A DNA stretch of 64,000 bases from assembly GCF_018494065.1 (NCBI RefSeq), contig NZ_JABBFR010000011.1:1-64000 (forward strand). The letters run 5' to 3'. This DNA comes from Rosenbergiella gaditana. GTDB taxonomy: Bacteria > Pseudomonadota > Gammaproteobacteria > Enterobacterales > Enterobacteriaceae. The notes under the pieces were generated by a model. That model had not been told where the DNA came from. It searched no databases and was given only the letters and a program-made list of their open reading frames with translations. How positions within the stretch are numbered: position 1 is the first letter of the stretch; each line of letters starts with the position of its first letter. Position numbers and translations under genes: made by a program. This document shows positions 1 through 7,408 of the stretch, in pieces.

Positions 1-546
1 ACAATGAACAGTAACGCTGGCCATGAGAAAACCTCAAAGCGATGATTATACATCAATTCAACTAATTGGATACATCAACGATAAGTCATAGCATGAATTT
101 TGCGATGAAAACCTGATATCTCACTAGTTATTGATAACTTTGATCACCCTGAGTAGGCTGTTCATCTGAGAAGATCATGTTTTTTAGATGTAGCACATTA
201 TTATTTTTCAAATAGTAGGAAGATTATGTGTGAGAATTGAAGGCTTTCTAAATATCGATTAACTGACCATTGAAGGAGTTGGCCAGTAATCGGTGACTTA
301 CTCCTTATGTATGGATTTTACAAAAGTTTGGATGAGACCACTGAGTAAGTACGGATGCGAGTTTTTATATCTAAAATTAAAGATTAAAATAATTTAAACA
401 ATACTCCTCACAGGATGCCTAGATGAAACATTTAGGTTATTTATATTATTATAAAGAAGTTATCATCTAACCACACGGTAATGATACCAACTTGTTGATT
501 CCGAGTTTTTACTGACATCAGGATCACCTGATGTTACAAGGATTGA
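1..546. other. Gene-poor AT-rich left flank of the island
   Basis: No convincing coding sequence is visible on either strand; all frames are broken by frequent stops. The composition is clearly more AT-rich than the backbone to the right. Two inverted repeats are present: AAGGAGT/ACTCCTT at 273-279 and 300-306, without a T-tract, and a tighter palindrome at 515-534 that is listed separately. The stretch probably holds the promoter of the downstream restriction module. The island continues beyond the left edge. Confidence 0.5.
515..534. promoter_or_regulatory. Palindrome just upstream of the McrB-like gene
   Basis: ACATCAGG, a 4-base ATCA loop, then CCTGATGT: a perfect 8-bp inverted repeat. 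It ends 3 bases before an AAGGA Shine-Dalgarno (538-542) and 12 bases before an ATG at 547. It could be an operator for autoregulation of the restriction operon or an RNA hairpin that limits ribosome access. No regulator gene is visible nearby. The symmetry is directly seen; the role is inference. Confidence 0.45.
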
Positions 547-562
547 ATGACTGCAGATTCAA

Positions 563-1888
563 ATGGCTATCAACAGGTTGGCAGCATCACCAAAAAATGT
601 TAAAAATGAGCCCAACCATAACCGTTATAATGTAATTAATAAACCCTTTCTCATCCTAGCTGGTATCTCAGGCACAGGTAAAACTCGTTTTGTTCGAGAA
701 CAAGCAAAAACATCAGGGCAGTTTCCTGAAACCTACTGTTTAACTTCAGTTCGTCCAGATTGGCATGAGCCCAGCGATTTACTCGGGTATATATCTCGCT
801 TAAATGGCTCTGCTGAATATATCACTACGGATGTGTTGCAGTTTATAGCTAAAGCATGGCGTGGCATTGTAAAAAGTGGTTTAAGTATTGAAGTGCAGGA
901 TATCGAAGAACAAGGAGAACGTTTGGTAGTGAAGGGGGATAGTAGTACCCTTAAACACGTATTGCCTTACTGGCTATGCTTGGATGAGATGAATCTCGCT
1001 CCCGTTGAACAATACTTTGCCGATTATTTGTCAGTATTAGAAACCCGCGAATGGAATTGGACTGGTGATAACTTTACTTACAGTAGTGATGCGTTATTAA
1101 AATGCACTACAATTAACGAAGTCGCTGATAAAAGCAAGTTACGTTGTGAGTTAGGTTTTGAAGCGTCTGAGTATGACGAGCTATGGCTGTCAATTTGCCA
1201 ATATGGTTTGGCAATTCCGTTTAACCTGATAGTGGCAGGCACGGTGAATATGGATGAAACCACCCATGGTTTTTCGCGTAAGGTTATTGACCGTGCGTTA
1301 AGCTTTGATTTTGGAGCATTTTTCCCTAATGATTATCAAACGTTCTTTTCGCCAACCAGTTGTAATAAACGCTTAAACTATCCAATTTGGTCACAAGCTA
1401 GTGAAACAGATTTAGCCAATACCTTCGATACTGATGGTTCGCAGACAGTAGCGTTTTTAATGGCTGTCAATGAGGTGTTAAAAAACACATCCTTTGAACT
1501 CGCCTTCCGCGCACTCAATGAACTACTACTTGCTGTTGTGAGTAACCAACCCAAGAATGATCTAGCACTAAAAGCTGTGTGGGATGATTTTTTGATGTGT
1601 AAGGTGCTACCACGTATTGAGGGTGATAACGATAAACTCACCACAACAGATGGCAAAGAACTGTTAGCTGAATTGAATACGGTACTGGCTGCTCAATTAC
1701 GCCCTATTTGGCAAGCCGATAAAAACGATAGTGCAAATCAGCGCCCTGATTTATATCGCGAAAAAGTAGTGGCAGAGGGCGCACTAGAAGATGAAAAAAT
1801 ACTGTGCATTCCATGCCGTTCAAAAGATAAATTAGCATGGATGCAACAACGTTTAGTGAGCGCCACCTTCACTAGTTTCTGGCCTTAA
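563..1888 (+). CDS. McrB-like AAA+ ATPase of a two-gene restriction module
   Basis: A 441-residue AAA+ ATPase of the McrB/MoxR type. The Walker A motif GISGTGKT is at residues 34-41 and the Walker B motif LCLDEMN has its acidic pair at D141-E142. A conserved segment beginning GTVNMDETTHGF (from residue 226) takes the place of the sensor motif of classical McrB. In the family such ATPases drive a partner nuclease in modification-dependent or invasion-triggered DNA cleavage. The nuclease partner follows 58 bases downstream on the same strand. The start is doubtful: the ATG at 563 lacks a Shine-Dalgarno. An ATG at 547 has AAGGA upstream but is in another frame and joins this one only if one A is removed from the A6 run at 592-597. 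The N terminus is therefore short or frameshifted. Function is assigned by motifs and context; the substrate is unknown. Confidence 0.75.
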   Translation: MAINRLAASPKNVKNEPNHNRYNVINKPFLILAGISGTGKTRFVREQAKTSGQFPETYCLTSVRPDWHEPSDLLGYISRLNGSAEYITTDVLQFIAKAWRGIVKSGLSIEVQDIEEQGERLVVKGDSSTLKHVLPYWLCLDEMNLAPVEQYFADYLSVLETREWNWTGDNFTYSSDALLKCTTINEVADKSKLRCELGFEASEYDELWLSICQYGLAIPFNLIVAGTVNMDETTHGFSRKVIDRALSFDFGAFFPNDYQTFFSPTSCNKRLNYPIWSQASETDLANTFDTDGSQTVAFLMAVNEVLKNTSFELAFRALNELLLAVVSNQPKNDLALKAVWDDFLMCKVLPRIEGDNDKLTTTDGKELLAELNTVLAAQLRPIWQADKNDSANQRPDLYREKVVAEGALEDEKILCIPCRSKDKLAWMQQRLVSATFTSFWP

Positions 1889-1946
1889 TATATTGGCTTT
1901 CTTTTATGAATATAAGGCTAAAAAATTGCAATAGGAGTGCTAAGGA

Positions 1947-4571
1947 ATGCCAGAGTTAATAAGATTACAGACACCCGACTTTGAGTTTTCTGTATGGGCA
2001 AATGATATTAGCCAACGGGTTAAAACGTACCATACTACGGTAGCAAACAGAATTAGTTCAACGTCTAATGCTGATGCTGATGCTGATGCTGATGGTCGAG
2101 TCGGTACTCTTAATTTCTGTGCTAACACTTCGAAGCTGAGTTACTTATTGCGTTTTTCTCCCCCAGTTCAATTGGACAATATTAATATTTTTCCTAGCAA
2201 CAACAATCAACAGAGTAATATTGAACAAAGCAACAGTACTGAAAAAACAATTGAAGCCACACCAAAAGATTTAGTTGATGCAGCAAGTACAGATAAGTGC
2301 ACTGAATTTACATTAACCTCACCGCTGTTTTTCGAAAATACCCAGTACCAATTTGAATGGGTGTTTTTTGGTGAAGTAACAGCAGCATGTTTAACACACC
2401 GAAACCAAAATGTGAATGACGCGTTTCGTTTTTCCACAGAAATGAAGACAGTAAGGGGCGTAGTGCCTGCCCGATTAACCGGCACCATTAATACCGGTAA
2501 TGATGTGGGTTGGTTGCGTTTACCACTCTTCTTTGAGCTTAACGGCAAAACACATACTCAGCATATTGCATTTGAAGTGTTGCCAACTAAAATGGCACTA
2601 CACCAAGACTTGCCCACCATGTACCAAGCTATTGATAAGGTTTATCCGCTTTGGCGTTTTAGTCTGGTAGAAAAAACTGAGCAAGATGCTGCGACCAGCC
2701 AACAACGAGGTCATTTCCCACTCATGTGGATGGCAAATTTTGCGGTGCTAAGAGAACGCTTTGAGCAAGGTTTAAAAGTAATTTGTGCCGCACCGCATAG
2801 TCGATTGCAACCAACGATCACCAACATTAAAGCGGCTAAACTAAAAGGCCCCTTGCCACATAAATTAGCAGAGCAGATCAAGCAAGATTTTGCTAATGGT
2901 CAATACGATAAACGCTATAGGATGGAAAAGAAGCAACTGAGTGTAGACACACCAGAAAACCGCTTTATTAAAATGGCTGTGGAACGAAGCAAACGACAAT
3001 TAGCAGAGTTTGAAACTAGGCTACGGCAAAGCAACCAAGCACCAGAGCACCAACGGTTATCTGATTCATTTTTAAATGAGCTAAATAGCTGGCAACAACC
3101 GCTACAGAAAATATTAAGCCAAAGTTTTTTAAAAGACGTCGGTGGGTGCACAGGCTTATTCCGCGAATCGTTAGTGCTACAGCAAAAAACTGGCTACAGC
3201 ACTGTGTATCGTGTTTGGCAGGAACTAAAATTTTATTTGGATATATTTGGCAGCCAGTCGAGCATTTCGATGAAGTCAGTGGCCGAAATTTACGAAGTGT
3301 GGTGTTTTTTGTGTCTGAAACAGATTTTAGAGCAAGATCTTGGTTTTGAATTGCTAGAAAACAATACCGCTAAGCTCACACAAAATGATTTTTTTGAATA
3401 CCAACTAAAAGATGGTTTTGCTGGTGCATTTCGCTTTAAACGCTCAGATGGTGTGACGGCAAAACTGGCACATGAGCCTAAGTTTACAAAAAAAGGTAAA
3501 TCAATACGCTCGTACTTGGTTAACCAAGAACCGGATATTGTTTTGGAAGTGACACTTCCTAAAAGCATAAACCCAGACTCAGGTTCATCGGAAAAGAAGC
3601 AATTTATTTGGTTGTTTGATGCTAAGTACCGCATTAAGACAGATAAAAACCGCTTTGATGATAGTTGCGAAGATATTGAGAGCATCGATTACGTACCAGA
3701 CGATGCTATTAACCAAATGCACCGTTATAGGGATGCTTTAATTCGCTTATCTGAGCCGTTATCAAGTTCAACAGCTAGCCAACCCGCAAAGAAAAGCCGT
3801 CCTGTATTTGGCGCTTTTGCCTTATACCCAGGTTTTTTTGATCAAGCCACAAAACAAAACCCATACGCGACTGCGATAGATGAAGTTGGCATTGGCGCAT
3901 TTGCATTGCTGCCTAGCCAGACTGAGCAGGATTATTCCGGTCGCCAGTGGTTGGTTGAATTTTTAAAAGTCCAAATAGGCATAATGCCAGACATACAAAC
4001 AAGGCAAGCCAACGAGACCACGTACTCTATAGCTGGTATGGCGGAAAAGATCTACGTACAAGAAGCTGCGCGGATACCATATCACGGCATGCACCAAGTA
4101 CTGTATACAGATTTAGTAATGACAGTAGCATTGGGGGGGCAACGTGGCCGTGACAATAGCTACTTTAAGGGATTTGACCAAGGTACGGCACAGTGGTATC
4201 ACTTACCACAAAGCACATTTTTGCAAAAATTTAAGCAGCATGTCGCCGAGGAAATCCGCTATTTAGCGTTGGCATCAACCTCAGATATCCAAAGTTCAAC
4301 CAAGCAAATTGACAAAATTTGGCCGATTAAACGTGTGACGGTGTTACCACGCTACGTCTTTACAGAAGCGCAAGCTGGTAAGAAATCAGACTCTACCGAT
4401 CTTTATTATTTGTTTGAGTTAGGCAAGCCCCTATCACTTCAAACTGCAGTAACAAACGTACCACATCGCCCAATGAAAAATTCGATGAAACTTACAACAC
4501 TAACTCGCCTAGAAAGCGTGACGGAATTTTCTGGAGTCGAAAAAGTGTACGAAGAAGCGATAGTATTGTAA
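1947..4571 (+). CDS. DUF2357 / PD-(D/E)XK nuclease, McrC-like partner
   Basis: An 874-residue protein resembling the DUF2357 family, with a PD-(D/E)XK nuclease core towards the C-terminal half. The PD of EPDIVLE is D530, and FDAKYRI supplies D558 and K560, the metal-binding and catalytic triad. A preceding AEIYEVWCF helix is typical of this family. With the upstream AAA+ ATPase it forms an McrBC-like, nucleotide-driven nuclease. The N-terminal half has no motif I can name and may recognise DNA or RNA. AGGAG at 1933-1937 supports the ATG at 1947. Residues 41-50 (NADADADADG) are encoded by an in-frame hexanucleotide tandem repeat. The reading frame is intact, so the gene looks functional. The reading as a defence gene is inference from family and island context. 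Confidence 0.75.
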   Translation: MPELIRLQTPDFEFSVWANDISQRVKTYHTTVANRISSTSNADADADADGRVGTLNFCANTSKLSYLLRFSPPVQLDNINIFPSNNNQQSNIEQSNSTEKTIEATPKDLVDAASTDKCTEFTLTSPLFFENTQYQFEWVFFGEVTAACLTHRNQNVNDAFRFSTEMKTVRGVVPARLTGTINTGNDVGWLRLPLFFELNGKTHTQHIAFEVLPTKMALHQDLPTMYQAIDKVYPLWRFSLVEKTEQDAATSQQRGHFPLMWMANFAVLRERFEQGLKVICAAPHSRLQPTITNIKAAKLKGPLPHKLAEQIKQDFANGQYDKRYRMEKKQLSVDTPENRFIKMAVERSKRQLAEFETRLRQSNQAPEHQRLSDSFLNELNSWQQPLQKILSQSFLKDVGGCTGLFRESLVLQQKTGYSTVYRVWQELKFYLDIFGSQSSISMKSVAEIYEVWCFLCLKQILEQDLGFELLENNTAKLTQNDFFEYQLKDGFAGAFRFKRSDGVTAKLAHEPKFTKKGKSIRSYLVNQEPDIVLEVTLPKSINPDSGSSEKKQFIWLFDAKYRIKTDKNRFDDSCEDIESIDYVPDDAINQMHRYRDALIRLSEPLSSSTASQPAKKSRPVFGAFALYPGFFDQATKQNPYATAIDEVGIGAFALLPSQTEQDYSGRQWLVEFLKVQIGIMPDIQTRQANETTYSIAGMAEKIYVQEAARIPYHGMHQVLYTDLVMTVALGGQRGRDNSYFKGFDQGTAQWYHLPQSTFLQKFKQHVAEEIRYLALASTSDIQSSTKQIDKIWPIKRVTVLPRYVFTEAQAGKKSDSTDLYYLFELGKPLSLQTAVTNVPHRPMKNSMKLTTLTRLESVTEFSGVEKVYEEAIVL
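2068..2094 (+). repeat. ATGCTG tandem hexanucleotide inside the nuclease gene
   Basis: Four copies of ATGCTG plus a trailing ATG, encoding an alternating Ala-Asp stretch. The six-base unit keeps the frame whatever the copy number, so slippage would change linker length rather than switch the gene off. Confidence 0.8.
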
Positions 4572-4609
4572 GCGGTAAGTATCCCTACAGAAAGAACCAT
4601 TCACTTTTA

Positions 4610-4649
4610 GAGATCTTCCGACATACTAAATATGTCTCCAGAAGAGATC
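4610..4649. repeat. Imperfect inverted repeat beside the IS remnant
   Basis: GACATA (4620-4625), a 5-base loop, and TATGTC (4631-4636) form a perfect inner stem. Flanking GATCTTC (4612-4618) and GAAGAGATC (4641-4649) extend it imperfectly. It lies between the nuclease stop codon and the decayed transposase start. No T-tract follows on either strand, so a simple terminator is unlikely. It may be a relic of an insertion-sequence end or a structured 3' UTR. Confidence 0.35.
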
Positions 4650-4652
4650 ACC

Positions 4653-4786
4653 ATGCGTAAAGTGCGATTTACTGAATACCAGATTATCGCCGTTTCGAAG
4701 TTTGTCACACAGTCAACGATGCCTACCGTGAGACTGCCATTTCAGAAGTCAGCTATGATAACTGAAAAACGAAATATGGCCGTACG
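4653..4786 (+). pseudogene. Decayed IS3-family transposase OrfA remnant
   Basis: The ATG at 4653 opens with MRKVRFTEYQIIAV, the hallmark N terminus of IS3-family OrfA (helix-turn-helix, usually MRKxRFTEeQII). After a frameshift near 4705 another frame continues with VNDAYRETAISEVSYDN, then a TGA where family members have Trp, then KTKYGRT. These match the usual pattern of VkDvcREaGISeatYYNWKxKYGGm. The gene is thus broken by at least one frameshift and one nonsense change and stops after about 45 codons. No OrfB or terminal repeats were found nearby. It records past transposition in the island. Confidence 0.75.
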
Positions 4787-4819
4787 TCATCATGACCGTA
4801 AAACATGAAACTGTTGCCG

Positions 4820-4846
4820 AAACAGGCATCCCAAAGATGCCTGTTT
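4820..4846 (-). terminator. Hairpin downstream of the zinc-knuckle small protein
   Basis: AAACAGGCATC (4820-4830), a 5-base loop, and GATGCCTGTTT (4836-4846) form a perfect 11-bp stem. It lies 7 bases past the stop of the minus-strand gene at 4853. The short terminal T run of the stem fits a rho-independent terminator. It could also act on the plus strand. Confidence 0.6.
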
Positions 4847-4852
4847 ATAAAA

Positions 4853-5140
4853 TTAATCAAACGTATACTCGCAGTTCACACACTCATAGCGATCAAACAC
4901 CACCCCATCTAAAGTAGCCCCCGACACAGCTCCAGCAACAGCCCCTGCAACAAACTGCCCAAATAACGCTCCTACCGCAGCACCAGTAATAGTTCCAACA
5001 ACAGGAATCGCTGAACCGATAGCAGCCCCGCTTAATGCGCCTGAAACACCACCAGCAACAGCACCGCCCTTTTTACCAATATGACGTTCACGAATACGTG
5101 ATGAATCGCAGATTGGGCAACAAATGTAATTTTCCATCAT
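4853..5140 (-). CDS. Small glycine-zipper membrane protein with split CxxC knuckles
   Basis: A 95-residue protein of unrecognised function. The N terminus has CPIC (C8, C11) and the C terminus ECVNC (C87, C90), so two CxxC knuckles could meet to bind one zinc. Between them residues 24-80 are almost only Gly, Ala, Val and Ser with repeated GxxxG/GxxxA spacing, a glycine zipper long enough for two membrane passes. AAGGAAA upstream supports the start; the second Met (5137) is an equal choice. It is on the strand opposite the restriction module, behind the integrase and separated from it by a terminator. It could be a membrane-active effector, a stress protein or island cargo; nothing in the sequence decides this. 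Confidence 0.65.
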   Translation of the reverse strand: MMENYICCPICDSSRIRERHIGKKGGAVAGGVSGALSGAAIGSAIPVVGTITGAAVGALFGQFVAGAVAGAVSGATLDGVVFDRYECVNCEYTFD

Positions 5141-5160
5141 GATTTCCTTTTAGGTTGATA

Positions 5161-5199
5161 AAAAAGCAAAAAAGCCCCTGTCCGTGAGGACAGGGGCTT
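5161..5199 (-). terminator. Rho-independent terminator of the integrase gene
   Basis: AAGCCCCTGTCC (5172-5183), loop GTGA, then GGACAGGGGCTT (5188-5199): a perfect 12-bp GC-rich stem. The A-run on the plus strand at 5161-5173 becomes a U-tract on the minus strand. It ends transcription about 55 bases after the integrase stop and insulates the small gene beyond. Confidence 0.85.
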
Positions 5200-5252
5200 C
5201 AGTGGTATAGTTTTATTGAATAAGACGTATTACAATAAAGTTTTAACGATGA

Positions 5253-6518
5253 TTATTTAAAAGGGTTATTCACTTTCGCATAATCAAAAGGTGAGATAGC
5301 TTTTTCTCTATTTGCATCAAGAAAATCAGCCCACCATTGCAGCATCAATCTACGCTCGTCGATAAATTCAGCTTTATGAACATAGGCCGCTCGCACACCA
5401 TTACGTTCTTGGTGGCTCATTTGACGCTCAACAGCATCTCTAGACCATAGACCTGATTCAATTAGAGAACTACATGCCATAGTACGGAAGCCATGACCAC
5501 AAATCTCTGTCTTTGTATCATAGCCCATCGATTGCAGTGCCTTATTTATAGTTGTTTCACTCATCGGCTTTCTTGACGAATGATCACCAATAAAGATAAG
5601 TTCATACTGACCACTTATACGTTGTACATTTCTGAATAACTCTAGTGCTTGACGAGACAAAGGAACTAGATGAGGTGTGTGCATTTTTGCTCCTCGTTCA
5701 GAGTATTTCACTCCGGGAATAGGTTCACGCTTAGGAGGAATAGTCCACATCGCTGACTCAAAATCAATTTCAGGCCATCGAGCAAAACGCATTTCACTAG
5801 AACGAACAAAAAGCATTAAGTTAAGATTGATAGCCCACTTGGTAAATTCTCTACCCTTATAATTATCAAGTCGGTTGAGAAACTCAGAGAGACGACTCAA
5901 CGGTAACGCGGGGCGATGCTCAACCTTCCCAGCTAAAATGGCACCAGCCATGTCTTGAGCTGGGTTATAGTCTATCCACCCATTCTGCACAGCATACGTC
6001 ATTATGGCCGTTGTACGTTGTTTTAAACGCATCGCAACTTCTAAACGCCCTGAGCGCTCAACGGCTTTGATGGGAATGAGGAGATCCTTGGTTTTAAGAT
6101 TAGTGATCTGTATATGACCAATGGAGGGGAAAAGCTCAGATTCTAATCCTCTCAAAATACGATCACTATGCAGCTCTGACCATTTCTTATTTCCTGCATG
6201 CCATTCCCTCGCTACTGCTTCGAAGGTTCTAGCTTCCTCTTCCTGCTTTTCTTGTTCAGCTTTCTTGTGCTGACTAGGATCAATTCCACCAGCAATCAAT
6301 TTTCTAGCATCCTCTCTTCGTTGACGAGCATCAGCGAGAGATACTTCAGGATAAACACCTAACGCTAGCATCTTTTGTTTACCGTCAAAGCGATATTGCA
6401 AACGCCAATATTTTGAACCGTTAGAGTGAACCAAAAGGTGCATCCCATCACCATCAGATAGCTTTATAGGTTTATCTCCAGGCTTAGCAGTTCTGACCTT
6501 TACATCCGTAAGTGGCAT
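5253..6518 (-). CDS. int: P4-type tyrosine integrase of the leuU island
   Basis: A 421-residue tyrosine recombinase that inserts and excises the island at the 3' end of leuU. It has an N-terminal DUF4102 arm-binding domain (opening MPLTDVKVRTAKPGDKPIKL), a central SAM-like core-binding domain and a C-terminal catalytic domain. The catalytic Arg lies in FVRSSEMRFARW, the HxxR box is HGFR, a later His is in SHQE, and the nucleophilic Tyr is in AAYVHKAEF. The length is normal for the P4 family and the frame is intact. It is transcribed away from the tRNA, the usual arrangement for tRNA-targeting integrases. Repeats at 6535-6583 directly upstream could be arm sites or an operator. The 3' terminator is at 5161-5199. 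Confidence 0.93.
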   Translation of the reverse strand: MPLTDVKVRTAKPGDKPIKLSDGDGMHLLVHSNGSKYWRLQYRFDGKQKMLALGVYPEVSLADARQRREDARKLIAGGIDPSQHKKAEQEKQEEEARTFEAVAREWHAGNKKWSELHSDRILRGLESELFPSIGHIQITNLKTKDLLIPIKAVERSGRLEVAMRLKQRTTAIMTYAVQNGWIDYNPAQDMAGAILAGKVEHRPALPLSRLSEFLNRLDNYKGREFTKWAINLNLMLFVRSSEMRFARWPEIDFESAMWTIPPKREPIPGVKYSERGAKMHTPHLVPLSRQALELFRNVQRISGQYELIFIGDHSSRKPMSETTINKALQSMGYDTKTEICGHGFRTMACSSLIESGLWSRDAVERQMSHQERNGVRAAYVHKAEFIDERRLMLQWWADFLDANREKAISPFDYAKVNNPFK

Positions 6519-6534
6519 GGTAACTCCTCCTTCT

Positions 6535-6583
6535 GTTGGTACAAATTTATGCTAGTGGAGTCTGTACCAACATTTATACCAAC
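6535..6583. promoter_or_regulatory. Repeats upstream of the integrase, possible arm or operator sites
   Basis: GTTGGTACA (6535-6543) and its exact reverse complement TGTACCAAC (6563-6571) flank a 19-base spacer. A near copy, TATACCAAC, follows at 6575-6583. They sit 17-65 bases before the integrase start. The TTGGTAC core also occurs at the tRNA 3' end (6708-6714). Integrase arm sites, excisionase sites or an autoregulatory operator are all possible. Confidence 0.45.
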
Positions 6584-6671
6584 AATGAGTACTTGATGTC
6601 GATTGAATTAGGTTGACGTCGGAAGAGTATGAGATAGGGTAAAATGCAGTAATGACGAGGCTTTCACAAAC

Positions 6672-6698
6672 AAAAATGGACGTCAGTTGACGTCCATT
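6672..6698 (-). terminator. Hairpin downstream of tRNA-Leu
   Basis: AATGGACGTCA (6675-6685), a GT loop, then TGACGTCCATT (6688-6698), with the A-run at 6672-6676 giving a U-tract on the minus strand. The perfect stem starts 11 bases past the tRNA CCA end, so it can terminate the secG-leuU transcript. It is on the island side of the junction and was probably imported. TTGACGTC within it recurs at 6613-6620. Confidence 0.65.
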
Positions 6699-6708
6699 CT
6701 ATAAATAT

Positions 6709-6795
6709 TGGTACCGAGGACGGGACTTGAACCCGTAAGCCCTATTGGGCACTACCACCTCAAGGTAGCGTGTCTACCAATTCCACCACCACGGC
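6709..6795 (-). tRNA. leuU: tRNA-Leu (anticodon GAG), island attachment site
   Basis: An 87-base class II tRNA with a long variable arm, encoded CCA and anticodon GAG in a CTTGAGGTG loop context. It matches E. coli leuU and has its position next to secG. The 5' strand of the acceptor reads GCCGTGG and the 3' strand CCTCGGT. Pair 5-68 is therefore U-U, while in E. coli (GCCGAGG/CCTCGGT) it is A-U. The integrated island abuts the 3' end, so the 3' segment was probably supplied by the element. The attachment core presumably lies in the T-arm and 3' acceptor. Confidence 0.95.
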
Positions 6796-6822
6796 ACTGC
6801 TGATCATTACAATCAGTTGGCG

Positions 6823-7158
6823 TTATTGCGGGATATCACTCGCTGGCGAAGAGGTTTTCGCTGGCTGTTGAGTTTGCTCAGACTTAGCTGGTGCGCTCAA
6901 ATTATCCCACTCACTGCCTTTATGTGTTTTATTACTGTTTAGATTACCAAGCACCAGGCTAATAATGAAAAACAGCGCAGCAAGAATACCGGTCATGCGT
7001 GTCAGGAAATTACCTGAACCGCTTGAACCAAATAATGTTCCAGAGGCACCTGCACCGAAAGATGCTCCCATATCAGCGCCTTTACCTTGCTGTAACATCA
7101 CCATAGCGATTAACGCAATAGCGACCAGAAGGAAAATAACTAAAAGAGCTTCGTACAT
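6823..7158 (-). CDS. secG: SecYEG translocase subunit SecG
   Basis: A 111-residue inner-membrane subunit of the SecYEG preprotein channel; it stimulates SecA-driven export. The protein begins MYEALLVIFLLVAIALIAMVML, the first membrane span, followed by the conserved QQGKGADMGASFGAGASGTLFGSSGSGN cytoplasmic loop region and a second span (FLTRMTGILAALFFIISLVLG). An in-frame ATG 11 codons upstream is rejected because E. coli SecG starts at the Met chosen here. It lies between glmM and leuU as in E. coli. The C-terminal tail is polar and rich in Ser, Gln and Pro. Confidence 0.95.
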   Translation of the reverse strand: MYEALLVIFLLVAIALIAMVMLQQGKGADMGASFGAGASGTLFGSSGSGNFLTRMTGILAALFFIISLVLGNLNSNKTHKGSEWDNLSAPAKSEQTQQPAKTSSPASDIPQ

Positions 7159-7408
7159 AATTAACCTGTTTCCTTGTACATAATCGTACATTTAAAACGC
7201 ATCTACCTTCACGAGGAAAGAACTCCCCTGAAGTGGATGTGAATACTAACCAAAGGCAACGCACTCTGCAAGTGCAATTTACGTTGCAGTATTTGATCGC
7301 GGAAAAAAGCAGCAACCGTATCAAGAGGCTATCAGTATTGCGCGCAAAAGGCCACTCAACCAGCCAAGGCACTGAGTCGCCGACGACTTGCTGCTACACG
7401 AAATAGCG

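Noticed and set aside
273-306. AAGGAGT/ACTCCTT repeat as a regulatory site
   Set aside because: Seven-base arms with a 20-base spacer are expected by chance in such a region and nothing nearby supports a role.
1-6708. A second copy of the tRNA-Leu 3' end as distal att site
   Set aside because: I scanned the island part of the window for the 3' tRNA sequence and found no copy beyond the tRNA itself; the distal site must be left of position 1.
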